From NCBI RefSeq assembly GCF_900324465.2, contig NC_046615.1, positions 20,341,589 to 20,405,588 on the forward strand: 64,000 nt of DNA, given 5' to 3'. Shown here in pieces: positions 34,697 to 47,103 of the stretch; position 1 is the first letter of the stretch, and each line of letters opens with the position of its first letter. The position numbers were made by a program, and so were the translations under genes. The notes beneath the pieces are model-generated. The model was given only the letters and a program-made list of their open reading frames with translations. It was not told the DNA's origin and did not search any database. This DNA is from Anabas testudineus. Its lineage: Eukaryota > Chordata > Actinopteri > Anabantiformes > Anabantidae.

Positions 34697-37600
34697 ATGG
34701 AGGAAAACCAGTACACATCACTGACGGTTCCTACGGATTACTTTCAGCAGTGGTGAGTTGGTGTTGCAGCTGGCAGGATCCTGGAAACTACTCATGTTAT
34801 CTACTCAGACTCTTCATTTCCATGCATGAGATGGGAAAAATAGTAAATCTCATTAAGACACGACACCATATACATATTCTTTTAGTCTATATTTAGGTTT
34901 GCAGCAAATTATAGTGTAATTATTGGGGATAACCTGTCAACTTGTTACAGAATGTCTCAACAAAGAAGGAGGAAATGTTATTGTCAGTGATGCTGGATTA
35001 TAACATACAATTCAATCAGTGCCACTTAGTTTTACAATGTGATATTGCACCATGAGTGCTAGGGCTGCAACAGATAGTTGATGAGTTAGTTAGAAACAAA
35101 GCTCATGGCAAAATTACTTTGATAATCTGTCAGTGGTTTCAGTATTTTTTCAGGTGAAAATAACAAACATTGGCTGTTTCAAGCTTCTCAAATGTGGAAA
35201 TCCACAAATCTTCTTTATTATATCTGATAGACAATTAAAAATCTTTGGATTTTGGACTCTTCCTTGAACAAATGCAAAGGCAATGCAAAGAAACAACAGC
35301 TGCTGTTTAATTAATTAATCCCTATATACAGCAGGTTAAGTAATAATATCAGTAGTTATAGCTGTAGCTAATAAGTGTCTTATAACAGATTTAAAAGGAC
35401 TCTAAATAATAATTTGACATGTTATCCATAGGTTTTTACACCATCACTTGCTACAGACATAAATACAGCCACTCTGTGTTGTGCCAACTGTTGAATGGAT
35501 GCAGCCTTAAAATAAACTCTTCACATGTTTGACTTGTATTTGACTTCATATCAATCACAGCACAATGTTTTTGCAAGTCCTATTGATTGTTTGTATATCT
35601 TCATTCCATTCTTGACTATTTCTTTACCAAAGTGAACAATAGTTTCAGTGTTTACAGACGTATTTGTCAGTGTAACAAGTCAAGTGTTTAATTGAGTCAT
35701 GTTCTAATGGGTGCAATGGATGTAATGCAGAATACAAGCTGGAATACATCAGTGCATGTGTGTTTGTAAGTATTTTGTCTTGTACATCACCCACTTCTAA
35801 TGCTGCCTGTGCCTTTTTCACACTCATCTTTCTCTCTTTAACCTCCTTCTTCCTCCTCCCCACTTTTGTAGGTACCAGTCCAGCCAGCAGCACCCCGAGG
35901 CCCAATATGTGATGCCATATCACAACATGGGTCATTACTCAGAGAGTCCCAGAGATGAGCCTGTCATGGCTGAACTTTCTGTCCACCGGGACCCGCCTCC
36001 GTATCAGGAATCTTTTAACCAGAACTACCCTATAGCCCCTAATAACTATCATGAGCTGACCTACCACCAGAATATCAGGGACCAGCAGCAGCAGCAGCAG
36101 CAGCATCCTGCAGCCCTGCATCACCCACAGCATCAACATACAGTACAGCAGCCGGAGCTGAACTTTCAGCACCAACCTCAGCCTGCAGGTCCACCTCAAG
36201 GTATTCAAATCATCATAGTACTTGTTCTATGAAAAAGGAGATTACATTACAGATATATATCATATTTTACTGTAATTACAATATAGGGCTTGGCAAATAG
36301 ATATTTGGTTATTATGTGTGGACTTAATCTTACAGTTTGAAAGGATAACTCACCTGCAAATGAAAATATAGCCAATAATTACTCTCTAAAATAAATATTG
36401 TATAGTGTTAGCTGTTAGCCTGGGTTTATGAACAACAATTCTCTTAACAGCTTGTTCTAAAAAGCTTCTGTAGCCAAGTAGTTGCTCTATAAGAACATTG
36501 TTATTATGTATATTCTGTGAGTCTTTGTGACTTTGCTTGTGAATTCACCACCGCGTGTGATTGTCTTTTCTTGTCATACCCCCATGTGTCTGTCGTAGCT
36601 GTGATGCCGGTAAAGAAGAAAAGAGGCCGACCTCCTAAACAACCGGCAGAGGAGGGCGAGACGCAGGAGGAAGAGGATGAGGCAGAGGCTGCTAAGAAAG
36701 CCAAGAGGATTCTTAACCGCTTCAACGGGATGTCAGTGGCTGAAGTTATGGCCAGAACCCTTCCGGATGTTATTACCTACAATCTTGACATTTTGATCGT
36801 GAGTTGTTTACTGTGACCCTATTAAGAAAATTTATTTGATTGATTAGTTGTTTGTCTTTGTAAGAATGACACACGCAAACGTGTTTTACACACAGAATCT
36901 ATGTCGTAAGAAATCACTCACATAAAAACCACATAAAACTGTGGTCTTTAGGCCTGTTGTCATGGTAACCCCTTTATGTTTCTCCTCAGATTGGGATTAA
37001 TCCAGGACTATTGTCTGCCTACAAAGGACACCATTACCCAAACCCAGGAAACCATTTCTGTATGTTGAAATTTAAAACGTGCCTGTATTCACACTGATCT
37101 GTCCCTACCCTGTTGTATCATCATCATTACAAACACATTACGCAGCTCAGATCAGATCCTGAAGCTTCTAGAGTTTCAAATATAATGAAATTATCTAAAT
37201 GAACTGTGTAACCTTCAGTCTGGGTGCAGCCATAACATTAGTGTCTTGGGTTTGAATAATTCACACTGCAGCGATGCAGCGTCTGTGATTTACAGGAAGA
37301 AGCAGGAACAGAATGCATAGAATCAGGTCCATCAGGTCCAGTATCAGCAGAGTGTACCGTTGTACAGTGAAAAGATGTTACTGCTTAGCCTAATGTTCAG
37401 TGTGCAAACCTACATATTGTCCAGTAGAGTGTGTACTGTCCTTTATATTCAGTGCAGCTACAATATATTGAACATTCTCTAAACTGGTTAAGAAAACTAA
37501 TATCCAGTTATATCTTCAAATGTTTTTTTTTTATTCAGGGAAATGTCTGTTTCTTTCTGGTCTCACTGACGAGCAGCTCAACTACACGCATGATCAGAGC

Positions 37601-38609
37601 CTGCCGGAGATATACAGCATTGGCTTCACCAATATGGTGGAGAGAACCACACCTGGTAGTAAGGACCTCTCAAGGTAATTACGAACACATTTATATATGT
37701 TTATAGTGATGCAGTTTTACCATAAGTATTTACATGAATGCATTAGTTCATGAGTGAGGACAATGGACTTAAGACTAAATTGACTTCTCTGGTGTTGATT
37801 TTATTTTTTTAAATAAAACAATTTGTTGTCGCAGTAAGGAGATTCGTGAAGGAGGTCGACAGCTACTTGAAAAGCTGCAGAAATACAAACCGTTAATAGC
37901 AGCTTTCAATGGAAAAGGTAATAATGTTAAAGCACTCAAACTATTTTACTATGTAATTTCTGTTGGAAGCTTGTAGATGCGTAGTCACATCATTTTTGTA
38001 TTGTGGCAGGTATTTATGAAATCTTCTGCAAAGAAACCTTTGGTGTAAAGGCAAAGAATCTGGAGTTTGGCCTACAGCCCTACAAAATCCCAGAAACTGA
38101 GACAGTATGTGGAAACAGTAACAGGATCGCTCTTCGGTATAGTGTCTACTCAACCGTATAAACAACAGTCCTCACAGCATCTTTCCTTTTATCTAGGTGT
38201 GCTACTTAATGCCCTCATCAAGCCCTCGCTGTGCCCAGTTTCCTCGTGCACAAGATAAGGTACATTTCTACATCAAGCTGAAGGAACTGCGGGACCAGCT
38301 GAAGGGAATGACACCCAGCCGGGAGGTGGTAGAGACGGAGTACTCCTTCGATCTGCAGCTTGCTAAAGGTAAACACTCGATACTGTGCAGTATACTGTAC
38401 CTGTTTGTTGGGATTTTTTAGGAACATAAATACACCTGGGTTGTGTTGGCAGACATATTTTTATTTTAACTAAAAAACCTTCCTGATGGTTTTATCTTGC
38501 AGAGGATGCCAAAAGGATTGCAATCAAAGAAGAACAGTTGGATCCAGAGTATGAAAGCTGTAGCGGTCTACATGGCGACATGAGGCAAAGCAGTGGCTTC
38601 TCTAACTAA
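34697..38609 (+). CDS. tdg.1: G/T mismatch-specific thymine DNA glycosylase, copy 1
   Basis: Nine coding exons: 34697-34752, 35872-36200, 36599-36798, 36990-37059, 37539-37674, 37835-37917, 38010-38104, 38197-38368, 38503-38609. They give 1248 nt, or 415 aa; a non-coding first exon probably ends at 34447. TDG removes T or U opposite G, and 5-formyl- and 5-carboxylcytosine, in base-excision repair and active demethylation. The N-terminus is Gln/His-rich, followed by an AT-hook-like [11 protein letters not shown]. The catalytic motif [16 protein letters not shown] has the key Asn at residue 199. The insertion-loop motif [15 protein letters not shown] is conserved. The position equal to human Ala145 is Ser (residue 204). 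The [13 protein letters not shown] sumoylation region is present, but the protein stops soon after and lacks the tail kept in copy 2. Confidence 0.96.
35057..35295. mobile_element. Teleost GGGCTGCAAC-type dispersed repeat (non-autonomous, hAT-like)
   Basis: The tdg.1 second intron contains CTAGGGCTGCAACAGATAG and, further in, GGCTGTTTCAAGCTTCTCAA and TCTTTGGATTTTGGACT. This order of phrases is typical of a very common non-coding fish repeat beginning TAGGGCTGCAAC. Its assignment to hAT-type non-autonomous elements is from memory; the right border is approximate. Confidence 0.6.
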
Positions 38610-38688
38610 GAGACGGAGGAGAGTAGAAGAGAAACAGGTCGCTCTGCTGTAGCACACAGTAAGTGCAGCTGCTACAAGTGTAAAAAAA

Positions 38689-38694
38689 AATAAA
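38689..38694 (+). terminator. Polyadenylation signal of tdg.1
   Basis: AATAAA lies 80 bp downstream of the tdg.1 stop codon; further AATAAA-like sequences follow to about 39400, so longer 3' UTR forms are possible. Confidence 0.5.
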
Positions 38695-39399
38695 GTACAT
38701 GACTGGACTGAGTTACTTTGTGCCACTCTGGCTGTAGAAAGCAAATTCATTGTAAGAGAACATACATAGCTAATAAAGCTAATTTAATTTAACCCTGACA
38801 TGAGCTGAATCAATGACCTGAACCATCCAGAAAATAAAATAATTTTGACACAGTTTGCAGTAAATTACATACAAAATTTAAACAGAATGTATTGTACTGT
38901 ATGTATGGTACTTTAAAATATGTTTGCAGTGGTTTGTTAATAATTTCCTTGGCAGTTACAAATGATTTGGTTGATGACTTAGTGTCATCTGTTGTTGTCT
39001 CTTACAGAAATTCATTTCAGGCCATTTTGCAGACAACATGACACGGGACCACTTCAGCTGGAGATATGAGAAATCAGCTGCACTAGTAGCAAGGGATAAA
39101 AAAACGCTCTGATGACTCGAGAAGAGGAGTCACACTGTTTCAGAAGCATCACAGTGTGATGCTCGACACAGAAAGTGCCCACATTTTCAACTCCTAAACA
39201 GACTGCATGTTTTTGGTGCTTTTTAAATCACTATTTATTGCATTTTGTATGGTATGTGTGTCCAGTGATTTATTTTTGTATTTTTAAAGAATGACATTTT
39301 ATGATTTATCACTGTATAAATGGTTAATTGTAGTCGGGAATTTCTAAGCTGTGATTACAGAATTATTAAATCTCTTACAAAGCTGCCACAGTCATTGTT

Positions 39400-41191
39400 T
39401 GAATGATTCATTTGAAGCTGTAATGTACTGTATAATGTAAATTTTAAGCAAACACACATACAAGCCATCAGAAAGAATAATTTATTCTTTATCAAGTCAC
39501 TAATCAGATTTTTATTAATTGGTTATTTTGAATATTTACGTGCTTTGTTTCACAGCAGGCAATGCAGAATGCTGATGTATAGCCTGTTAATATTGGAATG
39601 ATTGCAATCATTTTGAATGCAGAACACAAATATCTATAATTAATTTATTCCTTTTTGATTATGTTATGGCTTTCTGGGTCCAAGCCTAAAAAATACCTAT
39701 ACATGACTATCATTTCATTTTATATGTAGTAGCTGAGGAATACGACACAATCAATAGACCTTAAATTATAAATATCGTGGAGTGGGAAGCCAACAGGAAA
39801 ATTAAATATCCACTATTCATAGTTTGTGCTGATAAAAGAACACAAGCATTGATTAAGTCTGGACAGGTTGTATTTAAATATTTTACACAATCTCCTATTT
39901 ATAACAAGGCTGAACCACATGAAACACATGAACCTAAAGATGCCACAACACTGTTGTGACTGCAACTGTGTTTTAGATTAATTAGGTCAGTGTAGAAACG
40001 TACACAAAGTGTCCTTTAACCCTGCAGGAGTTGTAGTAACAATTATTGGGAAGTATTGAGAAAATATTAGACGAGGCTCTTTCTGTAAAGTTAAAGGCTG
40101 AAACATTGGACCGAGCTGCAAACATTACCTTTAAACACCCCCCGTCCAATAGGAAGTAACCTCTCAGGGTTTAAATGTCGAGCGGCTCATACCAATGCTA
40201 AAATAGGGAACACGGTTTTGTTTGATGTCGATTTAATTTCGCACTTCATATTAAAAACACTAAATTAATACATACTTGTGAGATGAATTTAATGATAAGG
40301 ATAGAATAGCAAATAATGTCGCCATTACGGCCGTTTCGTTGATTTTAGTTAAATATATTTTTCTTCACACACCCCTACGTCTTGGACTTGAGACCTTCCG
40401 GTGTCAAAGTTGACCGGCAGGACTGTCACGTCTTTGTTGCCTCTGTTGTTCTTCTAATGTTATGAATACCAGAGCGGGATAGATGGTAAATTAATTGTTA
40501 TCAGCACACAGGGAACAGTTTCAAACCTTACCCACAGTAGGTACGTTTACGTTTATAAATACTTGTAAATAGTGTATAATTTCTGTGCGAGGAATCTTGA
40601 GTGGCAGCGAAACCATTCATCCATGCTAGGTTAGCTGACCAGCTAGCTGTTGGCTAACATTAGCTGTGCTAACTTGTGGTACTGTTACTGAATGGCTTCT
40701 AACAATACCATTTATATTTTTACACGGAATACGACACATATATACTTGAGATGAGACAAGTATAAGCTCTTACCTACACCAACTAGCAGTAAACTCCAGA
40801 ATGACAGAGTGAGACCAGGTTTTGATTCGGTTTAGCTTGTTACTTAGCATAGCTGTGGAGGGAGAATCATGCTAGCTGGTGAAGATGTGAAGTCAGAATT
40901 TGGGGTTCATATCATCTACTGTTGTACTTTTCATTATATTATACCCTTCATAGGAGTGTTTTCATTTTGTTTCAATATGTCATCGCCATATAAGTTATCC
41001 TCTGTTGGTATTGTTTATGTTGTGGTTTATCTTTTGTTGCTAACTACACAGTTTGTCCACTATCCCCTGGCACATGCATTCAGTTTCATACACTGCCAGA
41101 CTCTTAATATGTTAAACTACATGTACTTTACATAGTTATATTTACTCAACATGCATATTGATTTATTTAATAAAGTCAAACCACCCAAAAG
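39400..41191. other. Spacer between the two tdg genes, with tdg.2 promoter and 5' UTR exon
   Basis: No coding frame is convincing. A GTCCAATAGG (CCAAT-box) motif at about 40143-40152 and a plus-strand donor CAGTAG|GTACG at 40540/40541 suggest the tdg.2 start site and a non-coding first exon around 40.4-40.54 kb. Confidence 0.4.
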
Positions 41192-44100
41192 ATGGAAGAA
41201 AAGATGAATGGATCACTGCCTGTTGTCTCCCCGGAGTATCTTCAACAGTGGTGAGTCTTATTTCTCACCACAACGTGTTCAAATAGGAGTGAGATTTTAT
41301 CAACAGACCTCTAATTGGCACAGTGTGATGGAAATTAAAATGAAAGCAAGTGCAACCCATTGCTCATTTTGACTTTTATTTCACCATTGTTTGTCTAATT
41401 TACCATATATGTATTGTTTTATACCTGAATGACATAACTGTGTTTAAGCTCTGTTCATTTCTCTTAATGATGTGAAGCTTTCATTAACCTCCAGCTGTAC
41501 ACAAAAATATGGCTTTTCGTTATGGTGTGAATACAAATTGCAAGCAATTCTTATTCCATATTTTCTGAACTGATAATACAGAGGAAAAAGAGACCTGCAA
41601 TGCATCCTGCATTTGTTATGGGTACAATGCTCTGTCTTAGCTGTCTGTCAAAATGAATCTGTACAATCACCTCTCAAAAACACTTTCAATTAAACTTATA
41701 CATAATCCATCAATCAAAAACAACCTTATTGTCTCTTAGGGGCTTCCATAGTAATACAGTAATAAACAGAGAAAGTAAGTTTGTTGATTTTTCTTACCAA
41801 ATTATGTACTAGTTAATCAAGTACAGAAAATGGTTAAATAATCAAGCTCACATTACATAAAGGAGTGGTTGGGCTCTGCTGTAAACCAGCAGCTGTTGCT
41901 GTATTAAAACCTCCCCTGTTTTTTGTTTTATTCGTCCACAGGGTTCAGTCTACACAGCAGTTTCACGCTCTCCAAGCCCAATATTCAGGTTTCCATCCAC
42001 AGTTTCACTACGCAGACAGCCAGACGGGAGAGGCAGCCATGGCACACATGGGTGATCCAGAACCCATGATGGATCAGCAGGAACCTGCCAACCTGACAAA
42101 ACGTACTATTTTTGTGTATTTTTGCATCTTTGATGTAAATGATAGTTGATTGTGGGTCTGGTCCAAAATTCCTTAAAAATAACAAACTATAAAATAAAAC
42201 TTAATTAAATGTTGCATAATAACATGATTATTGTCTTATGAGTTCCCCATGACTCCCCGTCAGTTTCATGTGTTATTAAGGCACCGTAAGATATAGATAT
42301 TTAACTATTAACACAGCTTTTCAACAAGTGATTCAGTTTGCATGAGTCTTCTTTTTGATAGCTACTTTTCTACCCCTTGTTGTAGCCCCAGCCAAAAAAA
42401 GAGGTAGACAAGCTCAACCCAAGGAACCCAAGCCACCAAAGCCACCAAAAGTCCCCAAGGCACCAAAGCCACCAAAGCCACCGAAGGACCCAAATGCACC
42501 TAAAGCCAAACCCGGCCCTAAGCCCAAGAAGGCCGCTGAGGCTCCAGTAGATGGTAAGCAGGAGAAGATTGATGAGAGCTTCAAGAAGGTTAAGAGGAAA
42601 GTGGACCGCTTCAAAGGAATGTCAGAAGAGGAAGTCATGAAAAAAACACTGCCAGACCTGCTGGACTACAACCTTGATTATGTCATTGTGAGGTCCTTTC
42701 CATTCATTTTACAGTGAACCAAGAACCAAGTGTTGCTGTTTGGAAGAAATTTGAGATTCAACAACCTTAAAAACCTCTTCTGTCTGATTTCAGATCGGTA
42801 TCAATCCAGGTCTAATGGCTGCTTACATTGGACGATGGTTTCCAGGACCTGGAAATCACTTTTGTAAGTCTTGGTATCAGGTTTTAAATGACTGATGACG
42901 ATGTGATTCATCGTACAATAAGCGGCTATTTCATTTATTAGAGTTTATTTATCTTTGACCACATTAACATTTTAAAATATCTGGTTTTGTCTAAAGAGAA
43001 AAGTAACTGTGTGACTTTTTTTATTTCAGGGAAGTGCCTGTTTTTGTCTGGATTTACTGAGGAGCAGCTCAACCATATGCATGACACCACCCTGCCTGTC
43101 AAGTACAAAATGGGCTTCACCAACATGGTGGCCAGGGCGACACCAGGGAGCAAAGACCTCACAAGGTACGCCTGAAGACTTGGGAGTTGGATTAGCTGAC
43201 ATGAGCCATAATGACTGAGTGCAATAGGTGAGATTCCCTTTAGTTTGAGATAAGAGTGTTTAACCATTTTCTTTCTTTTTGTCTCAACAGTAAAGAGTTA
43301 CGTGAAGGAGGAAAAATTCTTGTAGAAAAGTTGAAGAAATTCAAGCCACTTATTGCTGTTTTTAATGGAAAATGTAAGGACTCCTCTACCACAGAGCAAC
43401 AGCAACAACTAATGATTTGGTCAAGTGAATCAAGCTAAAGCTTTCTCATTTGCTTCCCTTCAGGTATCTACGAAATGTTCTGCAGAGAGTTGTTTGGTAA
43501 GAAACCAAAGAGTCTGGAATTCGGGTTGCAGCCACACAAGATCCCAGACTGTGACGTGGTGAGCTTTCGAATGCTTTGCAGTTTTTTCAAGGAGCCTCTC
43601 AATCATGGATTTATCTGATCACCAAAATGGCTTAAAAAATAGTTTACGGTTACAAGCTTAAATTTCAGTCTTAGTTACAGAAAGAAATTTTGGCAATTTG
43701 TTTTACTTAACAGTCAAATGTAAAACCACAGCAGTTCATTGGACCATAAATCTAAACCTTTAAAGAACTGATCTGAGCATCATTTAATCTACGCAGGCTC
43801 TGTATCTGATGCCTTCCTCCAGCGCTCGTTGTGCTCAGTTCCCTCGTGCTCAGGACAAAGTTCACTTCTACATCAAACTGAGGGAGCTCAGAGATCAGCT
43901 GAATGGCATCCAAAAAAGCACAGAGATCCAGGAGGTCAACTACACATTTGACCTGCAGCTGGCTAAGGGTAAGCACAGCCATGAATGACTGGAAATACGT
44001 TGTTTAGCTTAGTTATACCATCTCTATTTAAAGATACTATTTATCAGCCCTGATTAGATTTTTTTTTCCCACTCATCCTGATATTGAAATTCCTCCATTA

Positions 44101-44883
44101 GTTTGGTTTGTGGATCCAAAGCACAACATCTTTGTCATTTATTCTTCCTTTTTTATACCAACAGAGGACGCTAAGAGGCTAGCAATAAAGGAGGAGCAGT
44201 ATGATCCAGGTTATGAAGATGCCTATGGAGGAGCATATGTACCTGAGGGGGACCAGGCTCAAGGCCAAGTCAATGGTCACTGTACATTTGCATCTGCAGG
44301 AAACACAGGTAACAACACACTGATGCAGCACATTGTAAATTTTCTTTTTTTTGGGACATAAAACAAAGTTAATTTTCCTTTTCCCGAATGAAATGTCTGT
44401 GTGAAATGCTGACTTCTTTCTAAAACACACAAAGATTGAATGAGCAGAGCTAACCTGAGTTAGAGTAGGTTCATCCAGAAGTAGAGGTCCAGTTATAGAC
44501 TGACAACAGTCGTTTCAGTGACTGTTGGGAATAGTTTTAGGAGGGTGCAGAGAGAGAGATTTCGTTTTCGTGATTTCTTCTACATATGTTGAATTCACAT
44601 TTTAGAACTTTGTTGTTGTTAATATCCAACTATAAATATGATCACAACAGGAGTTTCATCTAAAAACACCCATTGAATCAAACTGCTGTAGACATCAGTA
44701 CTTTTAGATCATTATGTCATTAGCACAGTGCTTCAACATGTTTGTTTTCTGTCCTCAGGAGCACAGGAGGCAACCACATCACAAACCGTGGAGGGGCAGC
44801 TGCCGGACAGGCCGTGGATGACGCAGTCCTTTGCAGATCAGATCCCAGATATCACTGGTGAACCAAAAGACTTCAGCGTATGA
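41192..44883 (+). CDS. tdg.2: G/T mismatch-specific thymine DNA glycosylase, copy 2
   Basis: Ten coding exons: 41192-41250, 41942-42102, 42386-42687, 42794-42863, 43030-43165, 43291-43373, 43464-43558, 43797-43968, 44165-44308, 44759-44883. They give 1347 nt, or 448 aa. Exon phases and the sizes of the five core exons (70, 136, 83, 95, 172 nt) equal those of tdg.1, proving tandem duplication. The N-terminal arm is a Lys/Pro repeat ([15 protein letters not shown] and on). The catalytic motif [18 protein letters not shown] keeps the key Asn (residue 178) and Ala145 (residue 183). It replaces the usual KGHHY with IGRWF, so the human His151 position is Trp (residue 189). The sumoylation site [19 protein letters not shown] and the tail [12 protein letters not shown] are retained as in mammalian TDG. 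Confidence 0.96.
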
Positions 44884-46164
44884 GGAAAAAAAGGCGTCAG
44901 TGACCCTGCATTGACCTGCGGAGCCCTTTGCTTATTTTGTAAGGTTTTAGATTGACTTCATTTATATTAGTGTCCGAGTGAAATTTACAGACATAGAAAT
45001 TTTGCAGATTATTCTTTCTGCACTTTTTAATTTTGTTTGCGATCTTGTATACATGTACTGTAAGATCATCTTCATGGCAGTCTTTTTAAATATGTGAAAT
45101 CAGGGACTTGACAATGATGCTGACTGTCATTGGAGAAGGTTGTGTATTTAAACATTTGATTTGCCTTTATACTGTACACTGCACTGCAATGCAGTAGGTG
45201 AAAACATTCATATGTACTGTTTTGACTGTACATAAAATTCCAGATCATTATTTTATAAGCTTGACTGATCAGTCCACACAATCTACTGTGTGAACTGAGG
45301 ATTTAGGTAGCATTAATGTTTTTACATTTATGGTGCTATGAACCCACCACAATGCAAAGTGATCGCTCGGTGAAACAGACTAATGGCAGATGTTAGATGT
45401 TCCACAGAGGGGATTTCTGACAAGCCTTTCAACATAATGTTACAAAACTCAAACTGGGTTTATTTTAATCCTTATTATTTTTTGTTCTAGGATTTTTAGA
45501 ATTATGTTTGTATGTTTATGAAAATGTCATTCACATGGAATTTTATGAAGCATTTGTCAATTAAAATGTCCTGATGATGCTTTTTCTAAATGATTAGTTT
45601 GTTTTTTATGTACAGACGACACAACAAACACAGCTGCACAATCTAATCAAGTCTTAAATAACAGACTTTTATGTATATCATACAGTACATACACTAAATA
45701 TGCTACTCACATCATCCTAAGAAACTTAACACTGTAGTGATGCACATTCATGTTATACTGTACTTGTTTTTTTGGAGAAAGTTTTATACAAACTAGGGGA
45801 AATATTAGTTTAAATATTACATTTGGTCTAGAATTCTTTTTCAAGGTCTTAAAGTAAGACAGAGAATGGTGATCTGTTGTTCTGATTAATGTTAAAATAA
45901 ACCAAATTTAACCGAAGTTATTGTGGGTACGATTTTGATCTCCCATCTACATTAAAAAAAAAAAACAAATCCAAATTATCAAGTATTTCTTCTTTTACAC
46001 AAAATTAGGCCCAGCATATTTTCCATTTAAGTCATAAGAAGGTTTTCACAATCCTTTTTATGACGGGTTTATGGTGGATGATGTGTCCGTTCACTTGTCA
46101 CCTGCCACGTGCAGATGTGTTTGATGTTCAGAGGTAGAGGTTCAGGTTCAGGTAAAGAGTTCTG
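44884..46164. other. tdg.2 3' UTR and convergent spacer
   Basis: The tdg.2 3' UTR probably runs to an ATTAAA signal at 45560-45565. The rest is AT-rich spacer plus the 3' UTR of the minus-strand phospholipase gene ending at 46165. No coding sequence or RNA gene was recognised. Confidence 0.5.
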
Positions 46165-47052
46165 TCAGGACTTCAGGCTGATTGCTGACATCAGAGTTTT
46201 GATGTTTTTGTCTCCTCCTGTCTGGTCATTGAGTTCTGACTTAGAGTACGTGCTGCTGTTGCTACTGCTCCGGTCTGGGGCCACACTAGATGAAGACACA
46301 GAAACGAAGCCAAATATCAGAACACACACACACAAAAAAATACTGCCGTGCAGCAGCACATTAGTTAAAGTGGTTGAGGGAGGTGTAATGTATGAATAAC
46401 TTACAGTTAGATGCAGATTTACTCAACAACATCAGAATAATTAGACCCTACCCACCTCTCCAACTTCTTGTGCAGGCACTTGCCCTTGTGCCTCATCTGC
46501 ACTACTACCATTAAGCACAACTAAACCTCTCCGGATGATCTCCATTTGACTAAATCGGCATATTTCTGCACATGTGCACACACCTACTGGGACCGTTGCT
46601 TCCACTGCTCTTCATCTGCCTGCAGAAACTTGTAGTGGACATCAGCCTGCAAATTACCGTGCATCCCGACTGCATCACACTGTCACAACATGAAAAACAA
46701 AATAGATTAAAACATTTAGAGTAAGAAAAAAATCACATCAGTTTTGATTTATGATGTTAAAGATGCTGTGAATGGCCAGAGACACTGGTCACGTTCAGAA
46801 GTAAAGCACATACGATATCTTAGTCCATGTTCAAGAGCAGAAAATAAAGTGCTTCTTAAACTTAATTAACCAAATGAATAACTTTGACCAGTGAAAGCAC
46901 CTGACTCACCTCCTGATGAGTAGGAACATCAGCTTGACTGGCAGCGAGAGGATGGACAGCGGATACAAAACAACGTTGACTAGAAGGAACTCTGTGAATC
47001 GAGACCACCGACTGACACCATCATGAGTGTCCCTGCAAGCGTCACACAGGAC

Positions 47053-47103
<51 letters not shown>

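Noticed and set aside
39777-39959. 60-codon open frame between the tdg genes
   Set aside because: It lies in an AT-rich spacer, has no recognisable motif, and no splice context; treated as chance.
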